Shown here one piece after another: positions 46,531-58,187 of a DNA stretch of 64,000 bases. The DNA lies in contig MNCI01033529.1 in the NCBI GenBank assembly GCA_015680685.1, positions 855,627-919,626 of the forward strand, in the 5' to 3' direction. The number at the start of each line of letters is the position of its first letter. Position 1 is the stretch's first letter. The DNA is from Gnetum montanum. Taxonomy: Eukaryota > Streptophyta > Gnetopsida > Gnetales > Gnetaceae. The translations under genes and the position numbers were made by a program. The notes under the pieces were generated by a model. That model saw only the letters and a program-made list of their open reading frames with translations, was not told where the DNA came from and did no database searches.

Positions 46531-47014
46531 TATCTATAAGATTAATGGTGTGATTTTCACGCTTCATGTCACATTGACATACCTGCATTTCGGGAAAGTT
46601 CCACATTGATCGGACATGAAAACAGCTAGTTTCGACCATCACATTTATAAGTAGATGGTTCACCCTCAAAGTAGACTTTAAACTTCACGAATTTGAGTTA
46701 GGATAAAGCATAAGGAAAGTAGAAGGAAAGCGTAACTAGACAATTTCGTAAAGGTTGTTTAGGTGTAACCATGGCACCGAAGACCAAAGGTAAACATACC
46801 AAGTTGGTGAGGATCGATGAAGTACAAGAAAGTATGGGGTGAATTTTGAAGGTGTGAGTCAAAATTCAGGAGGCTACTCCACTTGCCTAGTAAGTCGTTG
46901 TTCACCTTCCTCCCATGATTGTTGTTTTCATTGTCACAGTGTCATAATTTTATTTGCTCTAAAGATGTGCACTCTGTGGTGTATCGATACTTGCCTGTGC
47001 TAGTTACACCATTG

Positions 47015-47290
47015 AGTTTGTAATATTGCCCTTATCACCGTTGTCAGAGATAGACCTTGCACTGTTGCAAGGGTTTGGGTGATCTTGGGTAGTTTTATTC
47101 AAACACAATACATAACTAGTCAGGAGTCTAGGTGTTGTACTCCTGTGTCGTGCAAATTGGTTTTCATTGCCTTGCCCATAATGGTTGCATGTTACGCTAG
47201 GAAAATATATGGTGTTACCTTTATCGCCATTGTCAGAGATAGACCTCGCACCATCGTAAGGGTTTCGGTAGTCTTAGTAAGGTATTTTTA
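47015..47290 (+). repeat. Direct repeat pair of about 190 bp
   Basis: GTTGTCAGAGATAGACCT at 47040 recurs as ATTGTCAGAGATAGACCT at 47231 with similar flanks (TTATCACC / TTATCGCC before; AAGGGTTT after). It lies in the 5' part of the antisense gene region. Confidence 0.55.
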
Positions 47291-47399
47291 GCATAACCTA
47301 TGATTTTCTGGAAGTCAAGGTAATGGAAACCTTAGTGTTGCATAATGTATTCTTGTGAGTCTTTTTGATTTATTTTTCTTTGATGTTGTTAGTATGTCT

Positions 47400-50300
47400 A
47401 AGCTATTTTTCTAATGGTAGTGCATTTTATTGTAAAGGATTATGCTAAGGCCCATCCTAATCATCCTGGACATCATGGGCATTCTGTGATGTTTACATAT
47501 CCCCATGGCTAATGTTTCCCCTCCCCATGCTCATGTAGGGGGGGAGGCGGTTCTATTTCAAAAAGTCACACAGGAGTTTCTACAATTTTTGTTACGTAAC
47601 TTTAGTGTAATTATTTGGTCACATTTTCCAATTGAAATGGCTGGCATTATCCTAGAAATGCTGCTAGTTGGATCATCATAGAGTATCTTAATGTTCCTGG
47701 TGGATGGATCAAATGAGGTCATAGGTGGGAGCACAAACAAAGCACCAAGGGTTTGAGATGCTTATCTTGGATTTGGAAGATGCCTAGGTTTGATTGTTAT
47801 CATGCCTACAATACATTTTCCATAGCTCGTCATCTCACGACTTATTTTCAAAATCCACCTGGCCTCATGTACTACGCTGGTAGGTAAGTGTTTTCAAGCT
47901 GTTATGATGTGCTGATTCTTGGTTGATTTTGCGTCAGGTATAAAAAATTATCTACATTATGTTATGTAGGTTTTTTATTAATGAGGATGGTCTCCAAGAT
48001 GATATGGACATGTTATCTATGGCCGAAACAGCCATAAAGGAGTTCACTTCCATTAGAAATGTGCGTGCTAGTGTCCTGGGACAACTGGGATTTGAAATCC
48101 AACACTACCCTATCTTGTATGTCAAATTCTTTGCCAAATGTAGAGATGCTGGATGGCTAGATAAGGAGTGGACTTTGGATTGTCCCATCACCATCGATGA
48201 TGTGCAAGAGAGCATCCCACCATTTTCCTTGCCCTTTGGATGCGGTAAGTTATGCTATGGTGATTAACTATGTGACCCTACGAAGTGAGAACAATGTGTA
48301 AGATTTTATTATTTTGCTATTTTGTCTCACCTTTTATTTTATGTTTATAGTCAGGGAATCACGGGAGGTCACAATGATGGCCTCTAGGCATGAGGCGAGC
48401 AATCTCTTTTTCCATTATGGTGACATAAAAGAGGCACAACGTTGGCTCTGCCATGGAGCAGCCCTAGTTGCCATAACTAATAACCTCTGGGAAGCTAGAC
48501 TGATGGAGCTATTTCTAGTTGTAACCCCCGATGTCATAGTAGCTGAAATGTTAACCCTAGTCAACTCCTTCAGTGAAGAAGCTGAGCATCTTCACATGCG
48601 CATGCGTAACAATCATGTGAGTTTTGATATTAACACTCGACTATTTGTCAACTTTTTTGGTGTTCCTTCTAATGGTCTTCTAGTGGAATAAATGTCAAAG
48701 AGAGATTCCAAGCATCATAAGGACATAGAGGAGTGGCTAGGGGTTAAAAAAGAACTGAAAGGCATCCTCATTGATAAAATCAAGCTAGAGGTGGCTAATA
48801 CCATATATCCACTGTTCCAAGCCTGTGCCTTCCCCAGGCTACTCTCCCAAGGAAGAATCCTTGGCATAGAGTAGGCTTGGATCATGCAGGAGGTTATGGA
48901 GGAGGGGACATGGTATAATTGGGCCAGTTACCTTACTGAAAGCCTACAAGTTAAAATGTTCAAGCTTTGCAAGAAGCTCGAGTCTTGTTTCAATGTGCAT
49001 TTCATCTTTTTTACAGCTTGCTTTCGGCATTTTTTTGAATTCTTGGTGGTTCAAAAGGATGGAGTTTGGGTGCAGCAAGACCATAACTAGATTTCCAAAC
49101 CATGGATTTCCTAGGTCTTTCGGACCGTTCGATCCCAAGATCCCCATGAAGGAATCAGGGAGTTGCTTTCAATAACGACTAAGGATCGGGTGGTGCCTCT
49201 CGTGCGAGGCCAAGACAGCATGGGTGTGGCATCCCCTTCTTACACTAACAATGCATCGAGGGGGAAACACCTGGTAGGGAAAATAGTAACTTCATCAGTT
49301 TAGTGAAAAAAGAATCATCTAGCTGTGGAGTCTTCCACCTCGACTAGTGAAGAGGGAAGGAAACTGCAAATTAAGTTTCACAGGAGCCATCCCTCGGCTG
49401 GTAAGTAGAAGAATGTGTGATTAGTTTATCCGTATTATGCTATGTATAGACATCATTGCATCACGTAGTACTCGTGAAAAGTAAGTAAATTTTTCTTTTT
49501 CTTTGTGTTGTTTTGTTGACTATGATGTGTTTGATAGGAAAAGGTAAAGATGTAGAGGAATTGACCCCTGAAACAAGGGCCATGGTTTTGCGGCGTGGAG
49601 AAGGAGGCCTAGTTTTGGAAGAGGAGGCCCCTATTACTAGAGTAGGAAACACACAGGTTCCTGTGCCTAAAGGGGATATAGGTGTAGAGGATGCCAAGGT
49701 ACTTTTGAATGCACTGGCAAAGGAGAAACAGTTCACTACTGGTGATTTTGACCTTTTCTCAGATAGAAATCCCTTCGCTATTACTCTTGGGGGTTTGCTG
49801 AATTGAAGTTTTGTGTTATAGTAATGTCTCAATTTCCTTTGTGTCTACTGTGCTATGTCTAACCCATTTTTCTTGCGTAGTAGGCACTTATGATAATAGT
49901 GGCATACCTTTGTTAGTAGTCCCAACTCAACATTGGGGTGAGGTCCCTGACAAATTCACCTTTATGGAGGGGATTGTGAAAGATATGATCTGTTGCCTAG
50001 AATGACTTGATCCTGAGACTGGTATGTTACTGTTGTTACATAGGAATCATTGAAATTGGGATATTATGTTATTCTGTTGCGTCTAACTATTTTTTTTCAT
50101 GTCACAGGATCGCACCTCAAATGGGATCCCAAAGAGCCCATTGACTTAGACACTACCCCTGAACCATCATTAGAGGTGACCAATGTGCCACATAGCCTTT
50201 ATGAAGAGATGCGTAAATGTGCATTACACTCGGACCATTCTCTATGGGAGTGTCAAAACACCAACGAAGATCTTTGGAAGAGGTTGTAGAAAATAAAAAA

Positions 50301-51240
50301 GGAGAATGCGGCCCTAACTGTTAGGGTTTAGGACCTTGAGTCCAGGAATGAATTTCCACAAGCTCGAGAGACCAATGATGAGAATTGGCAGACATTAGTG
50401 ATCAACTACACTCATTATTGGATGATCATTAGAAACAATGTTGAAGCCAGCCGTGAGATCATTGAGCAATGGATGAAAATGGATCTCCTTACCCAGAAGA
50501 ACCAAGACTAGAAGGATTTCACTGCGAGGGTCCAAGAATGGGAGCAGGCACAAAAAGACCATAACCACATGTATAAGCGAGAAAGTTCTGCCTACCACCA
50601 ATATTATAGGGATTTCATGGTTGAAGCACGGTCCCTTTGGCTATTCCTCGACGTCATCGATGCTTCTGGAGCATATGAAAAGTTCCAGGAGCAAGTGACA
50701 GTGAGTGCCTCCCCTGAGAGAGAGATAACTCTCCCTAGCAAGGAGACTACTGTCCCTTCCATCTTTCCTAAACCGCCCCAATGGACTCCTATTGAGAAAG
50801 GGAAGGTAAAGGCTGGAACTGATCTAGGAGATGGTGTTTGGGCTGAGGTCATTGAGGACGAGATCAAGCGATGCATGTTAGTTGACCTGGAACAAATTTC
50901 TTTCGTGGCCGACGCAAGACCTTCATAGTTAAGCCATGTTACAATTGCATTATTCTTATGCATAATTTTTTTGGCAATGCTAACATGTGTTTCATGTCAA
51001 ATTGTAGGATCAACACGAGTGAAGAGGAGCATGATGGACATGATGGCCCTTAGGAAGAGGATCCCCATGAGAAGGAGCCCCGTAGAGAGGATCATCTTTA
51101 CGAAGAGGATGCATGTGAGGAGGAGCCTCACAGAGAGGGTCACCCCAATGAAGAGACACCACACAAAGAAGGTCCTTATGAGGATGATCCTCATGGGTCG
51201 AAGGTGGAGCTAAATAATGCAATGGAAGTGGTAACAAAGG
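47400..51240 (+). pseudogene. Multi-exon gene of unknown function inside Z, opposite strand
   Basis: Plus-strand coding pieces joined by consensus introns. Exon 1 ends ...GLMYYAGR at 47883; intron 47884-47969 (GTAAGT...TATGTAG). Exon 2 (FFINEDGLQDDMDMLS...PFSLPFGC) ends at 48244; intron 48245-48350 (GTAAGT...GTTTATAG). Exon 3 (VRESREVTMMASRHEASNLF...) runs to 48691 and on in frame through stops at 48689 and about 48872. Further acceptor-like sites precede coding pieces at 49539, 50107 and 51008. The C-terminal part (50290-50930) is coiled-coil-like (ASREIIEQWMKMDLL, ARVQEWEQAQKDHNHMYKRE). The last part is Glu/Arg/His-rich and repetitive. Phase is kept across both introns defined. No domain recognised. 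Some Tat elements carry antisense ORFs; it could be one of those or a captured host gene. Confidence 0.6.
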
Positions 51241-51369
51241 GGATGTGTAGCCTGACTATATTGACCAACATTTTGCTGTAATGAAATGGAGTAAAGGATA
51301 ATGTTCTTTGATCGATGTGATATGAAGATTTTAGTTTTTTGATTTTATGAAGGAAAATGTATTGTTAGA

Positions 51370-51530
51370 AGGGTTACATGTTTTAGGCCACTATGGGCTG
51401 CTAATAGTTTAAGGCCATTTTTGGCTGGGCCATCGTAAGCATAAAAGAATAAACAAAATTGCCAATTTTAGGCCATAGTAGGCTGTAACTAGTTTAAGGT
51501 CATTCCAGGTCATAGTGTGTATGAAAAAGC
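51370..51530 (-). repeat. Tandem-motif spacer between protease and antisense gene of Z
   Basis: Units such as TTTTAGGCCACTATGGGCTGCTAA and GTTTAAGGCCATTTTTGGC recur four to five times. Together with 46260-46530 they bracket the antisense gene. Confidence 0.5.
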
Positions 51531-51769
51531 GTAATAAGGACAATGCAATGAGAAAGAGTGTAAATTACGTAACAGTAAACAATGTGGATTAATGTGACAT
51601 GTCACGCCAACTTGTTTCTTTGCTAGCTTCATAGTTGCTTCTTGATTTTCTTTAATTTTGGCAACACGTATGGAAGAGGAGGCTTATTACAACATTCCTT
51701 TATGCTACCATCTTCTCCCTGGTAGGGTAGTTCAGCCCAAGTCAAGCTTTCATTGGCCACTACATTGAC

Positions 51770-52462
51770 CTATTTAACTATTGGAAAAGGGGTTTGATCT
51801 TCGAGGATTTCAATCTCCAAACCCTGTTCCATTTCTACATTGTTAATTGCTTGAGGGATCATCTTATCACCATGGATGATCACTTCCCCCCCTACATAGG
51901 GCAAGTTGATCTCTTGAAAAATGGGTAATGAGACTTCCCTTAATTGAGCCAACCAAGACCTCCCCAAGATTATGTTGAAACTTGGCATCTTCTCAATGAC
52001 GATGAACACTACGTCTATGGGGAATTGCTCCCCTGTTATGAAATTAATGTGTACCATTTCCTTGACTTACACTTGTGCCTCGTTAAATTACTTCAAACAT
52101 GAAATTTTTGTGGGATTGATTTGGTCGAGCAAATCTAGCTTGTCCACTATGGGGAATGGGATGACATTGCCAGCAGCCTCGTCATCTACGTGTACTCTCT
52201 GAATTCTATAATGGCTGACCTGGATAGTGATGAACATGGGTGTTGTTGTCACCTGACCCTTTTCTGGGTCATCTTTAATAGACTCATCATGAAATGTTAG
52301 TTGAGAAGGCCATGGTTGTTCAGCGGCGAGGGGAAGCATGATCGAGTGAATTGCTTCTTCATTTTCTGGCAAGCTCTCATCCATGGGTATGGACACTAAA
52401 AGGTGAACCATGGCTTCATGTTGCTTTTTTGATATCATCAGCAAGTCATAGAGGCTTAGCAT
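51770..52462 (-). pseudogene. pro: Z protease region
   Basis: Two frames (52462-52088 and 52057-51770) cover a Tat-type retropepsin. The first has SHYRIQRVHVDDEAAGNVIPF, where the active-site DNGSA/DTGA motif is changed to DDEAA. The second has EQFPIDVVFIVIEKMPSFNIILGRSWLAQL, the typical end (ILGRSWL). A stop and shift separate the two. It would have cut the polyprotein but is inactive here. Confidence 0.78.
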
Positions 52463-52983
52463 TGTATTTTTCTATTTAAGAGCCTTCTTAACTTGTGTAA
52501 AAGCATCGAGGAGATCATGCCCACGATCTGGTTGTTTGTTATCCTTCTCTTCTTCCTTTCATCCTAGGAGATAGATCTCTCAAGGAGGAACAAGTTTTGA
52601 TTAAGGGTTGCATTTTCTTGGGTTGGGAGAAAATGGTCACATTTGCGTAGCATCATCTTTTTTAGAGGGTGAGGCCAAGGATGCTGAGGTAAGGGGTGTA
52701 GTCTTGGGAAACCCTAGCATAAGTCGGTCCTTACTTGTATTACCCATCATACATACTTCTCCTTTCTTGGTAGGTTGTGGTTGGGGCATTGACTTAGAGA
52801 TGTGCTCCTACGTAGGAGAAGCAACTAATGGCTTTAGCACCCTGATGACAAAGCATGCCCTAGATATGAGCATGGGTTGGGCCACTACTTTACCAATAGT
52901 GGGCTGCGAAATGAAGGTAGGAGACAAGACTTGAAGGAAAAAATGTTCTCATTGAGCCACACTTGTCGATGTTGACAAGCTTG

Positions 52984-53436
52984 TCACCTAAGGTATGCAA
53001 GGAGGCACACACAACACAAAGGGTTGCTTTGGTTGGGTTGGCCATCACCCTCTATACCCACTACATTGATAGTGTACCTTGCATTATTTACGTTTAACGG
53101 GTCTTGGTACACATGCATGGATTGGTTTTCTAGACAAACTGGGCTATTACTATCTAGGATCAGTTTACCTTGATTGATCATGCGTTGAATATCATCTTTC
53201 AACGCCCAGTAGTAATCTGTGTCATGACCACACAGTTGGTGGTAGTCGCAATAATGATCCAGCCTGAAGTTCTTGGGGACTAGTAGTTCATTAGGCAGGG
53301 TGAAGGAGGGGTTTTTGAGGATCTCACAATGCCTTCTGTGGCATTTTAGACCCTCCTTAGATACCTTCTTATGTTGAATGTGGCCAATTCCTAGTAATTG
53401 CTTTAGAAGTTTTGAAGGCTTTACAGGTAGATCCAT
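52984..53436 (-). pseudogene. gag: Z Gag C-terminal region
   Basis: 150-codon frame. It contains a zinc-knuckle-like stretch typical of plant Tat Gag C-termini (RLDHYCDYHQLCGHDTDYYWALKDDIQRMI), in which the usual Cys/His spacing (C-x2-H-x4-H-x4-C) has Tyr in place of the last Cys. It joins the capsid region upstream (53476-53844) across stops. Confidence 0.72.
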
Positions 53437-53475
53437 GTATTTTAAATGGTCCTTACACTGAAAATTAGGCTTCAG

Positions 53476-55421
53476 CTATGGAGATGCCTCAGGGGTAAGT
53501 GATGTTTCTTGATCGACACTCTTTGAGCTAGTTGTGGGCTCAACAGGTGTCATAGATACTTTCTTGTTGTTATTCTTCTTCTTGGCACCTTCGGCTATAG
53601 CTGTTATTGTCATTGTTATAGCTTTGCCCTTGTCTTTGCTCTTATTGTGGGCATTTTTGTAGACCACATATGCTAAGTATTTACTAGGCTCGACCGCATC
53701 TTGAATACTCTTAGTCTGAGTGAAGGCTTGGCTAAGGGAGCGGGGAGCAAGGTAATACAGTTTAGACTTGATGAAGTCATTGACTACCCTCTTGAAGATT
53801 GTTAACAGATGGGCCTCTGCAATGGGTTCACAGATTTCATTCAAGGTGGCGCTCCATCGCTATATAAACTTTTGGATTGGCTTGAGTGGATCCTACTTAA
53901 CTCTCATTAACTGGTCCAATGTGACTTCTGGTTTCAGGTTGTATTTGAAATGAGTCACGAACTGAGTTAGCAGCTCTTCCAAGGTTGAGATGGAAGAGCA
54001 TGGAAGTGCACGATACCAATCTAAAGTTTTACCTGTTAGGGACATAGCAAAGACACAGATGATGGTGTGTGGACATTGCTATAGTAACCATGAGTCTAAC
54101 CTAAAGATGATAAATGGGCGTTGGGATCTCCCTCCCCATTGTATCTTGTAAAATGGAGGAGTGGCATCCCAGGAGGTAATGACAAAATGGATACTGTCAG
54201 ACTGATAGAATCATCATGGTAAAAATCCATGACCTGTATTGTGTCAGAACCGGTAGCCTTAAGGCATTTAACCTCCTTGGTAAGGGTTTGGATATGCTGG
54301 AAGGCTTGATCCAAACTTGTGGATGAAGAAGTTGGTTGTGGAATAGCAAGGGGAAATACATTGGGTGGCGGGATAGGGGTAGTAGCATGGCCCATGAGCA
54401 ATGTAGTTAGAATCGTCTCTATAGGCGGTACCACTTGCATCATTCACCACTCAACAAGTGGTATAGGCAAGGCTACCATGGTCGATTGTGCCACAGGATA
54501 CGCTGTTTGCATAGCCGGGGGGATAGGCAATGACCCTACAGTTGGGTTTACTACCTGCAAGACTTGGTTTTGATTATGTGGGAGATAAGACATTTGCATA
54601 GGTTGTGGAACAAGAGGTGATGTATTTGGGGCCGACCACGTGATAGTGGCAGGTCCTGCCATAAATGGTTGTGTGGGAGCAACAACTGGGATGGTAGAAG
54701 TGGTATGTAACTATGAAGTAGGTACTACATGCACATGTGGTGATGTAGGCGTAGGTATACGATGAAATGGGTTGGCTAATTGGGATTGCAGAGGAATGGT
54801 CTATGAAGGAATAACACTCGAGAAGGTAGCTGGAGAGAAAAAATTCTGATGGGCCACATGTGCAACATGGTCGGCGGTAGACAACAATATTGGCATAGTG
54901 ACCATAAACAGTGGATTTACATGGGACGCTATGGAGGGAGGAGCCATGAAAAAGTTAGCGTGACTACCTCCCTTAAAGTGGGCATCTAGGTCTTCCTTCC
55001 CATTGTGGGATGCTTCCTCATGGAAAACCTTGTCTCATTATTCTGTTGATGCTTTAGCCATTAATAGCTAATCCAGCATCCATTGTTGCTAGTTTGTTAG
55101 GGGTATGAAAGTCTTAGGCAAAGGCACGAATTCCTTCCCATTATAGTAGATGAACTCGTATTCACATTTCACTTCAAGTTCTTGTGGATACATGGGAAGG
55201 TTTACCGCAAGCTTGGCATAGAGGAAGTTGTATTTTTCCATGCACTGAGTGTGTCCCTCAGGCTCTTTATTTTGAATCCTGAGGGATCGACGTAGCTGCA
55301 CCGGACTAGCTAGTGACTCAGTGATAGGAGGTGTGATCTGCATTATCCAGGGATTTTTGAGATTAGCGGTGGAAACGATGGTAGTTGATTTCTCTACACA
55401 GCTAAAAATTAATGATATCAA
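53476..55421 (-). pseudogene. gag: Z Gag N-terminal and capsid region, broken
   Basis: Several minus-strand frames. 55421-55089 begins near the leader and holds PVQLRRSLRIQNKEPEG. 54960-54443 is Pro/Ala/Val-rich. 54443-54096 has LDQAFQHIQTLTKEVKCL and PLLHFTRYNGEGDPNAHL (the usual start of the capsid). 53844-53476 has EICEPIAEAHLLTIFKRVVNDFIKSKLYYLAPRSLSQAF, then a Lys-rich tail. Order and motifs match Tat-lineage Gag, which builds the particle. Stops and shifts between pieces show it is dead. Confidence 0.75.
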
Positions 55422-55599
55422 GGCTGAAGATCACAAAGGCAAAGGTAGATTAAAGGTAGATGTGGGCTTTCTATCCTACTAGATTCCAAAGGAATCATTG
55501 AAGTGACTAATCTGTACCACACAATCACGTAAAGAACCACAAAGTTATTACGTTTATGTCAGTTGACAATGGGTACAGACAGCTTACAGGATTACCCAT

Positions 55600-55645
55600 G
55601 AAATGTAGATCAAAGGTTTAGGCCCTCCTTCTAGCACCAAAAAAC
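55600..55645 (-). other. Z primer-binding site
   Basis: Inside the 5' LTR the minus strand reads GTTTTT and then TGGTGCTAGAAGGAGGGCC. It is nearly identical to the X2 site although the LTRs are unrelated. The tRNA is not identified. Confidence 0.75.
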
Positions 55646-56896
55646 TGTAACAATAGAAAATGTTGGTTGCTGGAAACACCGAGGTAATTTCCGTGTACAC
55701 AGTTTTAACCCTGGATCTGTGCAAGGGCCATGCTAGAGAAAATGAATTTGAGATGCCCTGAATAGTCTTATCGATCATACAGGAACTTACTAAATCAGTA
55801 AATTTATCAATGATCATATAACAAGACAATTATTTGATATAAAATATACTATCGATTTAAGAGAAAACGAGATTTGCTTCGAGATCGGATCTTGAAAATG
55901 ATGAAGGTGGTGTAAATTATGGAAAATTTTCATGAAATTCAATGTAAATAAGGTGTAATGAATTGAATTTGAAGCATGTACAACCTCAAGATATGGGATC
56001 TCCTTTATAGATAAATGTGATGAATACAACTGGATTTACAAGAGAACTTCAGTTTGGATGAAGTGTCCACTATAAACAAGAAGCTAATCAAAGATAAAAC
56101 AAGCAAAGGCCAATCTACCTTGTTCTAGCCAATCTAGGTGCAAGGGAGTCAGACTTGAAGCAAAGTGTTTGCTAACCTGAAGTCTCTATTCAGAAGCTCC
56201 TGTCAGTCACCGTCGATGCTCTTTTATTGCCCACTCTTTTTCATCCTGTCAATAGTCTTTACCAAGAGATATTGTCAAAAATTTTCCAATAATTGCCAAC
56301 TCTTTGAGCATTTTCTGCCAGGGTATTTATAAGATTAGGGTTAGGAGAAGAATGTAGTTTAGATGACACGTGTCCTGGGCCCACAAAATACCATTAACCT
56401 AATAAACTGTAGCTGAAGTTTGTAATGCTACGCTGTGCTACGCTCTGAAGCGTAGTATAGCATAACCACCCTTCAAGGAGATAGTTTATTTGACCTTGTC
56501 TTTTGCACTGAATAAACCATCCCATGACTACGCTACAATACGCTAGGAAGCATATCGTGGCTTAATGACTACCATTTTCTAACTTTCGTAACCTTTGTTG
56601 CTGCAGATAAGTCAACTGGACTGCTTGTGTTACGCTACATCATTGTGCGTAGCATAGTATGACAAAAGTTAAGATTTTCAATCATGGCCAACTTGCAAAG
56701 TTGAAGTGTTGTTGTTGTGCATCCCTTGTTTCTGTTTAGTCCTCCTGAAGTCTGCTATGCTGAGCTGTGTAGCATAGCGTAGCAGGCCCTTAACCAAAAA
56801 AAGAAAACTTGCTGAAATGTGCCACTTGTGGAAATCCTTGCTTGAACTTCGAGACCTTGCTGAATCATTGAGGTCTCAAAATTTCACGGTGTTTCA
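55646..56896 (-). repeat. 5' LTR of Z (1251 bp)
   Basis: TGTAACAATAG...CGGTGTTTCA. Minus-strand TATA (CTTATAAATACCCT) lies near 56318-56333. Palindromic clusters GCTACGCTGTGCTACGCT and GTAGCATAGCGTAGC lie at 56425-56465 and 56750-56790. It is flanked on the right by ATCGC and outer Y integrase. Confidence 0.88.
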
Positions 56897-57420
56897 ATCG
56901 CATCTTGCTATTACTAAGAATTTTTTTAAGAAAGTTAATGATGGCCTTATTTGTTGCTTCTGCCTGACCATTTGCATGCGAGTACTATGACAACGAGAAG
57001 GATTGCTTGATGCCAAGTTTGCTACAAAAGGTTTTGGTTTTTGCACTACTAAACTATGGCCCATTATCCATCACAATAGTCATGGGAAGACCAAGCCTTG
57101 TTACTATGTTATCTAAGATAAAGTGGAAAACCTATTGGGATGTAGTTTTCCTAAGGGGGATAGCCTCTACCCACTTTGTAAAGTACTCGGTGGCAGTGAT
57201 GATGAAGTTATGTCCTATGGAAGACTTAGGTGTTATGGGTCCTATGATGTCTAGTCCCCATCATTGGAATGGCCACATGATCTATGTAGGGTGCAACTCA
57301 ATAGGTGAAACATGTATAAGATTTGCATGGTATTGGCATGTATCACATGTTCTGACTTTAGCAAAGCAATCTTGTTCCATCTAAGGCCAGTAATACCCTA
57401 GGCATCTGATTTTAGCTACC
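56897..57420 (-). pseudogene. int: Outer Y integrase, N-terminal part
   Basis: Minus-strand continuation of the gene cut at 40194. From the zinc-finger end (CDTCQYH-like, about 57340) through WGLDIIGP, KYFTKWVEAI-like, IVMDNGP (57060; the TDNG motif reads MDNG) to QANGQAEATNK (about 56965, holding the catalytic Glu). The gene then breaks at Z's target site after ARCYY-like residues. Broken by stops. Confidence 0.75.
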
Positions 57421-58187
57421 ATGGCCCTGGGAGCTATGTGTCCTCCACATATTCCTTCATGGACTTTGTTAACAATTTTGTGTGCCTCTTTCCAACCTAT
57501 GCAAGTGAGTAGTATCCCATCAAAGGAATTTTTACATAAGGTATTGTCTCCTATGAGGACATACTGTCATTCTCGCTTTTGGATTGCATCCTTGTGGGCA
57601 GATGTCAAGCCATGTGGGGGTTCACCATGTTGCACTTGGGTGTTGGTAGCACTTATGAATGCCACATGTACTACTTGAGTGATATGATGTATACATTCTA
57701 TTATTGAAGTAGGTAAACTTGCAAACAGGTGTGACAACACATTTAATACTAACGTGGCTCAGGCATCGACTACAGTGTTCTCGTTGCATGGCACATGTTG
57801 AATATCTATCATTGTGAACTGTTTAAAGAAGTTTTTGGCCAAATCAAAATAGGACTATAAGTGGAAATATTTACAAGCATAGAATTCACTGATTTTGTTA
57901 ACAACATGTTGAGAATTTCCTTAGAGTGCAAAATGTTGAATCTTTAGTTGCTGGGCTGCTAAGAGACCCCTAAGGAGTCCTTCATACTCAGCTAAATTGT
58001 TCATACAAAGGAATGTGAAATGGTAAGCAAACGGTTGAATGTCCCCTAAGGGGAACGTAATGATGATGGCACCACTACTACCTCGCACGGTTGAGGTGCC
58101 GTTGAAATGCAAAGTGACCTTGAAGTGCAATGGCATAGGGTTAATACTGCTAACATGTTCATAGGGGAATTCTAGTTCTATGGTCAC
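57421..58187 (-). pseudogene. Outer Y plant-type RNase H and linker
   Basis: 58187-57921 encodes LEFPYEHVSSINPMPLHFKVTLHFNGTSTVRG-type RNase H, with FLCMNNLAEYEGLLRGLLAAQQLKIQHFAL. The first Asp is Asn (HFNG) while the Glu is kept. The remainder to 57421 is the linker to the zinc finger (57480-57421, HEGICGGHIAP), with stops. Confidence 0.75.

Larger units (their letters stand above)
40195..56896 (-). mobile_element. Z, complete Tat-lineage Ty3/gypsy element (16.7 kb)
   Basis: Two direct LTRs of exactly 1251 bp (40195-41445 and 55646-56896) share edges TGTAAC...GTTTCA and are flanked by ATCAC/ATCGC. On the minus strand the order is 5' LTR, primer-binding site, gag, protease, an antisense intron-containing gene, RT, Ty3-type RNase H, plant-type RNase H, integrase, tandem repeats, polypurine tract and 3' LTR. 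RT to RNase H to plant-type RNase H to integrase is the Tat order. By eye the LTRs differ at roughly one position in ten over their first 300 bp, so the insertion is old, and all coding regions are damaged. It split the integrase of outer Y. Confidence 0.9.

Noticed and set aside
51010-51237. Overlapping minus-strand ORFs with His/Pro-rich repeats
   Set aside because: Shadow of the repetitive Glu/Arg/His-rich end of the plus-strand gene in Z.
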